Shown here one piece after another: positions 6,958 to 9,235 of a stretch of DNA of 9,235 bases (within the stretch, counting starts at the first letter, position 1; each line of letters begins with the position of its first letter). The DNA is from DASYAE01 sp036501535 (GTDB lineage: Bacteria > Actinomycetota > Actinomycetes > Streptomycetales > Catenulisporaceae): positions 1-9,235 of the forward strand of contig DASYAE010000118.1 of NCBI GenBank assembly GCA_036501535.1, written 5' to 3'. The notes beneath the pieces are model-generated. The model was not told where the DNA came from and searched no databases. It saw nothing but the letters and a program-made list of their open reading frames with translations. Position numbers and translations under genes: made by a program.

Positions 6958-7863
6958 GTGAACGGCAGAAGCCCGGCGTGCAGCGTGCTCATCCCAACCC
7001 GCGATCAGGCGCTGAGGCTCCGCGCGACGCTGGAGGCGCTCGCCGCGCAGGACCTTCCGGCCGACCGGTTCGAGGTGGTGGTCATCGACGACGGCGTCTG
7101 CGACACGACGCCCGCCGTGATCGACGACTTACGCCCGCATCTGACACTGCGCTACATCTGCAAGCCGGGGCCGCCGCTCACCGCCGCCGAGGCGCGGAAC
7201 ACCGGAATCTCCTACGCCCGCGCGCCGATCTTCGTCTTCCTGGAAGCCGGCGTACTGCCGCATCCGGGGTGCCTGAGCGCGCATCTGGCGGCGCACCACG
7301 CCGAGTTTGCACCGGCTGTCGTCTATGGCCTGATGCGCAGCCTCGACGCAACATCCGACCCGCGCGAGCGCTTCCTGGCGAAATACGGCGACGACCTGGA
7401 CACGCTGCCCGCACCCTGGCTCGTCTTCCAGGCCTGTAACGCCTCGGTCCATGCGGACCGAATAAATAGCCTCGGCTCGTTCGACGAGGAGATGCGCTCA
7501 CCGGAGGGCGCCGACTTCGACCTCGGATACCGGCTGCACAGAGCCGGCATGCAATTCCGGCTCGACCGCCGAGCCGGCGCCGCGGTACTACCCCGGACGG
7601 CCGCCCTGGCGCCGCCGATAAGGATGCCGGTACCGCTGTCAGTGCCCGCATCGGTTTCGAACGACCGCTCCCCCGATGCCGACTACCGCCGCATCGCCGC
7701 GAAGCACGACACGCCGATCGCGAGGCTGCTACCCCTATTCCCCTTCATCGACATCTACACGATGAACGACGTGATCCGGCAACTCGACCTGCCGGACTGC
7801 GCGGACTACCAGGCTGCCCGACGCGAGCGCACGCCCCGGCGCGCACTCGCCCCCGCCGCCTGA
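6958..7863 (+). CDS. GT2/GT-A-like glycosyltransferase with degenerate DxD motif
   Basis: 301 residues, no signal peptide or membrane segment, so probably cytosolic. Seen: CSVLIPTRDQ (8-17) and EVVVIDDG (39-46), the nucleotide-binding start of the GT-A fold; TAAEARNTGISYARA (75-89); FVFLEAGVLPHPGC (92-105), where the metal-binding DxD is normally found; LPAPWLVFQACNAS (150-163); and FDEEMRSPEGADFDLGYRLHRAG (175-197), where the usual Gly-Glu-Asp acceptor/base motif reads Gly-Ala-Asp. GT2 enzymes transfer sugar from a nucleotide sugar to an acceptor. Here the DxD is E96-A97-G98, so metal use or activity may be altered; from memory, relatives carry D-S-G at this point. L58 is encoded by TTA (7129-7131), and rare codons (ATA, CTA, GTA) are commoner than in the neighbours, which suggests later acquisition. 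The start is GTG with a near-perfect Shine-Dalgarno. A small basic ORF follows 83 bp downstream. The acceptor is unknown. Confidence 0.82.
   Translation: MNGRSPACSVLIPTRDQALRLRATLEALAAQDLPADRFEVVVIDDGVCDTTPAVIDDLRPHLTLRYICKPGPPLTAAEARNTGISYARAPIFVFLEAGVLPHPGCLSAHLAAHHAEFAPAVVYGLMRSLDATSDPRERFLAKYGDDLDTLPAPWLVFQACNASVHADRINSLGSFDEEMRSPEGADFDLGYRLHRAGMQFRLDRRAGAAVLPRTAALAPPIRMPVPLSVPASVSNDRSPDADYRRIAAKHDTPIARLLPLFPFIDIYTMNDVIRQLDLPDCADYQAARRERTPRRALAPAA
7129..7131 (+). other. In-frame TTA leucine codon
   Basis: Codon 58 of the glycosyltransferase gene. In Streptomyces and relatives, TTA is read by the bldA tRNA, which accumulates late in development. I found no in-frame TTA in the other genes of the window. 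Confidence 0.85.
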
Positions 7864-7933
7864 CCGTAGCCACGCAAGATCGCCAGAACGCCGCAATGCG
7901 AGATCAGCACGATGCGACAACCGCTCTGGACAC

Positions 7934-7939
7934 GGGAGG
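7934..7939 (+). promoter_or_regulatory. Ribosome binding site of the small basic ORF
   Basis: GGGAGG ends 7 nt before GTG 7947. The longer in-frame start, ATG 7896, has no Shine-Dalgarno, so this site decides the start. Confidence 0.55.
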
Positions 7940-7946
7940 CCCGACG

Positions 7947-8147
7947 GTGAACAAGCATCCTCAATGGCGCGACGCGGCCCGTCGCCGGAAGGCCGCAGGC
8001 CGGCCATCGCTGAGCGCAGGCTCGCGCGGTAAGCACCACGGCCACCGCGCCTTCGACCAGTGCCGCACGATCGCCGCCCCGCGCGACGGCGTAAGCCGCA
8101 TTCCCGGCCTGTGCAACTTCACCCCGCCGGCCCGCCGCAGGCTTTAG
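7947..8147 (+). CDS. Small basic hypothetical protein, 66 residues
   Basis: I do not recognise this protein. GTG 7947 follows a good Shine-Dalgarno at ideal spacing, and about five in six third positions are G or C, like the preceding gene. The product is very basic (13 Arg, 3 Lys, 4 His against 3 Asp and no Glu). It opens MNKHPQWRDAARRRKAAGR, holds a His patch GKHHGH, and has two Cys at 39 and 56 (DQCRTI and GLCNF), ending in a Pro/Arg tail. It has no hydrophobic signal or membrane segment. It lies 83 bp downstream of the glycosyltransferase gene on the same strand and could share its transcript. It could be a nucleic-acid-binding peptide, a substrate of the upstream enzyme, the remnant of a longer gene, or chance coding. 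TAG ends it at 8145-8147, just before the repeat region. Confidence 0.45.
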   Translation: MNKHPQWRDAARRRKAAGRPSLSAGSRGKHHGHRAFDQCRTIAAPRDGVSRIPGLCNFTPPARRRL

Positions 8148-8153
8148 GGCCTC

Positions 8154-8262
8154 GGAACGCGACCGCTCTCCACGCTGGAACGCGACCTTCTAACAAGACC
8201 CAGCCGCGCACTCTCCCCACGCTGGAACTCGGCCACGGCGGTGAGTTCGCTGGAACTTGAGG
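8154..8262 (+). repeat. Iteron-like GGAACKCGRCC direct repeats
   Basis: GGAACGCGACC occurs exactly at 8154-8164 and 8177-8187 (period 23 bp). Related copies are GGAACTCGGCC at 8224-8234 and GGAACTTGAGG at 8252-8262. The last three follow CGCT. A larger unit, CTCTCCACGCTGGAAC, recurs at 8166-8181 and, with two extra C, at 8211-8228. All are in the same orientation. They could be binding sites of a DNA-binding protein or remnants of a duplication. Confidence 0.55.
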
Positions 8263-8320
8263 CGACCGCGGGGCCTGCTTGGCCAGTTGAGTACAGCGCG
8301 AGACGACCGCGGTAACCGGT

Positions 8321-8384
8321 CCGTGGTGATCCGTCGCGTGACTCGAAGTAGTCCAGAACACGTGGTCGCGGCGGATTACCACGG
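8321..8384. repeat. Left hairpin of 18-bp units within the palindrome
   Basis: The reverse copy of CGCGACGGATCACCACGG (8321-8338) faces CGCGGCGGATTACCACGG (8367-8384), two differences, loop of 28 nt. It competes with the large palindrome for pairing. Confidence 0.75.
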
Positions 8385-8454
8385 GCATCTTTTGACTTCA
8401 AATCCGCTACGCACTAAAGCAAAGACCAAAGGCGAGTTTTCAGTCAAAAGCACC

Positions 8455-8518
8455 CCGTGGCAATCCGCCGCGACCATCCAGGCGGTGGTCGAGCAAGACA
8501 CGCGACGGATTACCACGG
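8455..8518. repeat. Right hairpin of 18-bp units within the palindrome
   Basis: The reverse copy of CGCGGCGGATTGCCACGG (8455-8472) faces CGCGACGGATTACCACGG (8501-8518), two differences, loop of 28 nt, mirroring the left hairpin. The four-copy consensus is CGCGRCGGATYRCCACGG. Confidence 0.75.
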
Positions 8519-8680
8519 ACCGATACCGCGGTCACCTTGCGCGGTGCTCGAGTTGAAGGGCCGAGCCGGGCGGGAATCGCACGCACGTTGCCGGTCGGCG
8601 AGTTGTGGTCGGGTGGCGTGCGGGGTGGGTTGCGCTGGTAAAAGATTTCGATGAAAAGGTGTATTTATCAGGTCTGGTAA

Positions 8681-8689
8681 TGGTATACT
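8681..8689 (+). promoter_or_regulatory. Extended -10 promoter of the DUF222 gene
   Basis: TGGTATACT combines the TG extension with TATACT, a good -10 box, in a rare AT-rich patch (8640-8690). No clear -35 is seen at 16-18 bp, which is common for extended -10 promoters. The predicted start near 8696 leaves a leader of about 27 nt with GGGGA at 8710-8714. Confidence 0.55.
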
Positions 8690-8722
8690 GGGATCAGTGC
8701 TCATCGAACGGGGAAACTGATC

Positions 8723-9235
8723 ATGTACTACCAGCCGATGCTGACCAGTGCCGGGAACCCCGGCTCGCAGACCGACGCAGAGTTGCTCGACAGCCTCGTG
8801 CAGTGGGAGCGGGAAGTGCGCAAACACCAGGCCTGGATCGCGCGCGGCATGGTGCTGCTGGTCGAGCGGGCGACGCGGGAGGACGCACTGTTCGGGGCGG
8901 ACTGCGCGATCTCCGAGATCGCGCAGGCGTTGAACCTGCACCCGAACACCGCACACAGCCAAGTCGACCACGCCGTCACGGTGGTGGATCGGCACCTGCC
9001 CACCTGGGAGGCGTGGGCGAGCGGGCAGGTCACCGCGCAGCAGGTCGCCAAGCTGGTGCAGACCACCGACCGGCTCGGCGACGACATCGTCAAAGCCCGC
9101 GAAGTCGAGGAACGGGTGTTGCCGAAGATGCCCGGACAGATCCTGCAAGCCACCCGACGGGCCCTGGACCGGGCGCTGCTCGCGATCGATCCGGAGGGCG
9201 CGAAGCTCCGGCAGCAGCGCGCCGCCAAACAGCGC
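8723..9235 (+). CDS. DUF222 (13E12-type) protein, N-terminal part; HNH domain expected beyond window
   Basis: 171 codons run from ATG 8723 to the right edge without a stop, so the gene is cut by the window. The translation fits the N-terminal DUF222 domain of the 13E12 repeat family: an Asp/Glu-rich first helix (TDAELLDSLVQWEREVRK), a helix-turn-helix-like segment ISEIAQALNLHPNTAHSQV (63-81), then LPTWEAWASGQVTAQQVAKL (92-111), which matches the family's Leu-Pro...Gly...Ile/Val-Thr pattern, and ERVLPKMPGQILQATRRALD (130-149). Full-length members usually carry a C-terminal HNH nuclease motif, so a DNA-cleaving or mobile role is likely but not visible here. GGGGA 8 nt upstream and an extended -10 promoter support this start. 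The family is multicopy in many actinobacteria. The repeat-rich upstream region is consistent with a mobile or recombinogenic setting. Confidence 0.88.
   Translation, partial: MYYQPMLTSAGNPGSQTDAELLDSLVQWEREVRKHQAWIARGMVLLVERATREDALFGADCAISEIAQALNLHPNTAHSQVDHAVTVVDRHLPTWEAWASGQVTAQQVAKLVQTTDRLGDDIVKAREVEERVLPKMPGQILQATRRALDRALLAIDPEGAKLRQQRAAKQR

Larger units (their letters stand above)
8283..8555. repeat. Long imperfect palindromic element, MITE-like
   Basis: Almost one register of inverted symmetry spans the whole element, centred near 8419.5. Arm pairs are 8305-8340 with 8499-8533 (one indel, two mismatches), 8363-8385 with 8454-8476 (23 bp, one mismatch), TTTTGACT 8390-8397 with AGTCAAAA 8442-8449, and weaker pairing at 8400-8408 with 8431-8439. 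Outward the symmetry decays, but 8287-8302 with 8536-8551 still pairs mostly through Watson-Crick or G-T. The unpaired internal segments 8341-8362 and 8477-8498 are equal in length, 22 nt each. AGTTGA occurs at both ends (8285-8290 and 8551-8556), a possible target duplication. It contains no credible gene. It may be a non-autonomous mobile element, a cruciform or recombination site, or a structured RNA. Confidence 0.8.
8148..8722. other. 575-bp region without a gene, repeat-rich
   Basis: No credible coding frame on either strand; the open frames here cross the palindrome and have no family features. It holds GGAAC repeats at 8154-8262, the long palindrome at 8283-8555, a G/C-rich featureless stretch at 8557-8640, and an AT-rich patch at 8640-8690 that carries the promoter of the next gene. 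Confidence 0.7.

Noticed and set aside
7864..7946. Extended start of the small ORF at ATG 7896
   Set aside because: No Shine-Dalgarno precedes it, while GTG 7947 has one at ideal spacing.
8321..8518. Four 18-bp units as a CRISPR array
   Set aside because: The units alternate in orientation with mirror-symmetric spacing; CRISPR repeats are direct, and no cas gene is present.
8283..8555. Strand bias of the palindrome mismatches as proof of a plus-strand RNA
   Set aside because: About four mismatches are G-T wobbles on the plus strand and about three on the minus strand, so the bias is not informative.
8257..8556. A 99-codon frame crossing the palindrome
   Set aside because: It reads straight through both arms, has no Shine-Dalgarno and no family features; the DNA is better explained as a repeat.
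8510..9148. A 212-codon minus-strand frame opposite the DUF222 gene
   Set aside because: The plus-strand frame matches DUF222 along its length; this is its shadow.

Overview
The window is GC-rich throughout (long stretches look above 70% by eye), with strong G/C third-position bias, GTG starts and actinobacterial families: an AfsR-type STAND regulator, a DrrB-type exporter permease, an actinomycete IS701-like protein and a DUF222 protein. One gene carries a TTA leucine codon. This points to a filamentous actinomycete (Streptomyces, Catenulispora or Actinospica-like). The species cannot be named from the sequence.

Layout, left to right. (1) A DrrB-like ABC-2 permease runs in from the left edge and ends at 841. 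(2) Convergent to it, 854-4207 on the minus strand encodes a 1117-residue SARP/AfsR-type regulator: winged helix, BTAD, NB-ARC-like ATPase and a C-terminal helical-repeat region. (3) Across a 298-bp divergent intergenic region, 4506-5411 encodes a LuxR/NarL-type regulator whose receiver domain has lost its phosphorylation residues. (4) Convergent to that, 5421-6674 on the minus strand encodes an IS701-like protein that lacks at least the first catalytic Asp and has no visible terminal repeats. (5) Divergent from it, 6958-7863 encodes a GT-A/GT2-like glycosyltransferase with a degenerate DxD motif and a TTA codon, followed by a well-initiated 66-residue basic ORF at 7947-8147. (6) 8148-8722 has no gene. 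It holds iteron-like GGAAC repeats, then a palindromic element of about 270 bp built from four 18-bp units, then an AT-rich patch with an extended -10 promoter. (7) The N-terminal part of a DUF222 (13E12-type) protein begins at 8723 and runs off the right edge.

In function, the left part looks like the edge of an export or secondary-metabolism locus: an exporter permease with two regulators, transcribed in a convergent/divergent arrangement. The middle part joins a probably domesticated transposase-like protein to an odd glycosyltransferase with developmental (TTA) codon use. The motif CTGCAACCC(C)TARG occurs upstream of both the LuxR gene and the glycosyltransferase gene, so shared control is possible. 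The right part looks like a mobile or repeat-rich junction. The least explained structure is the palindrome at 8283-8555.
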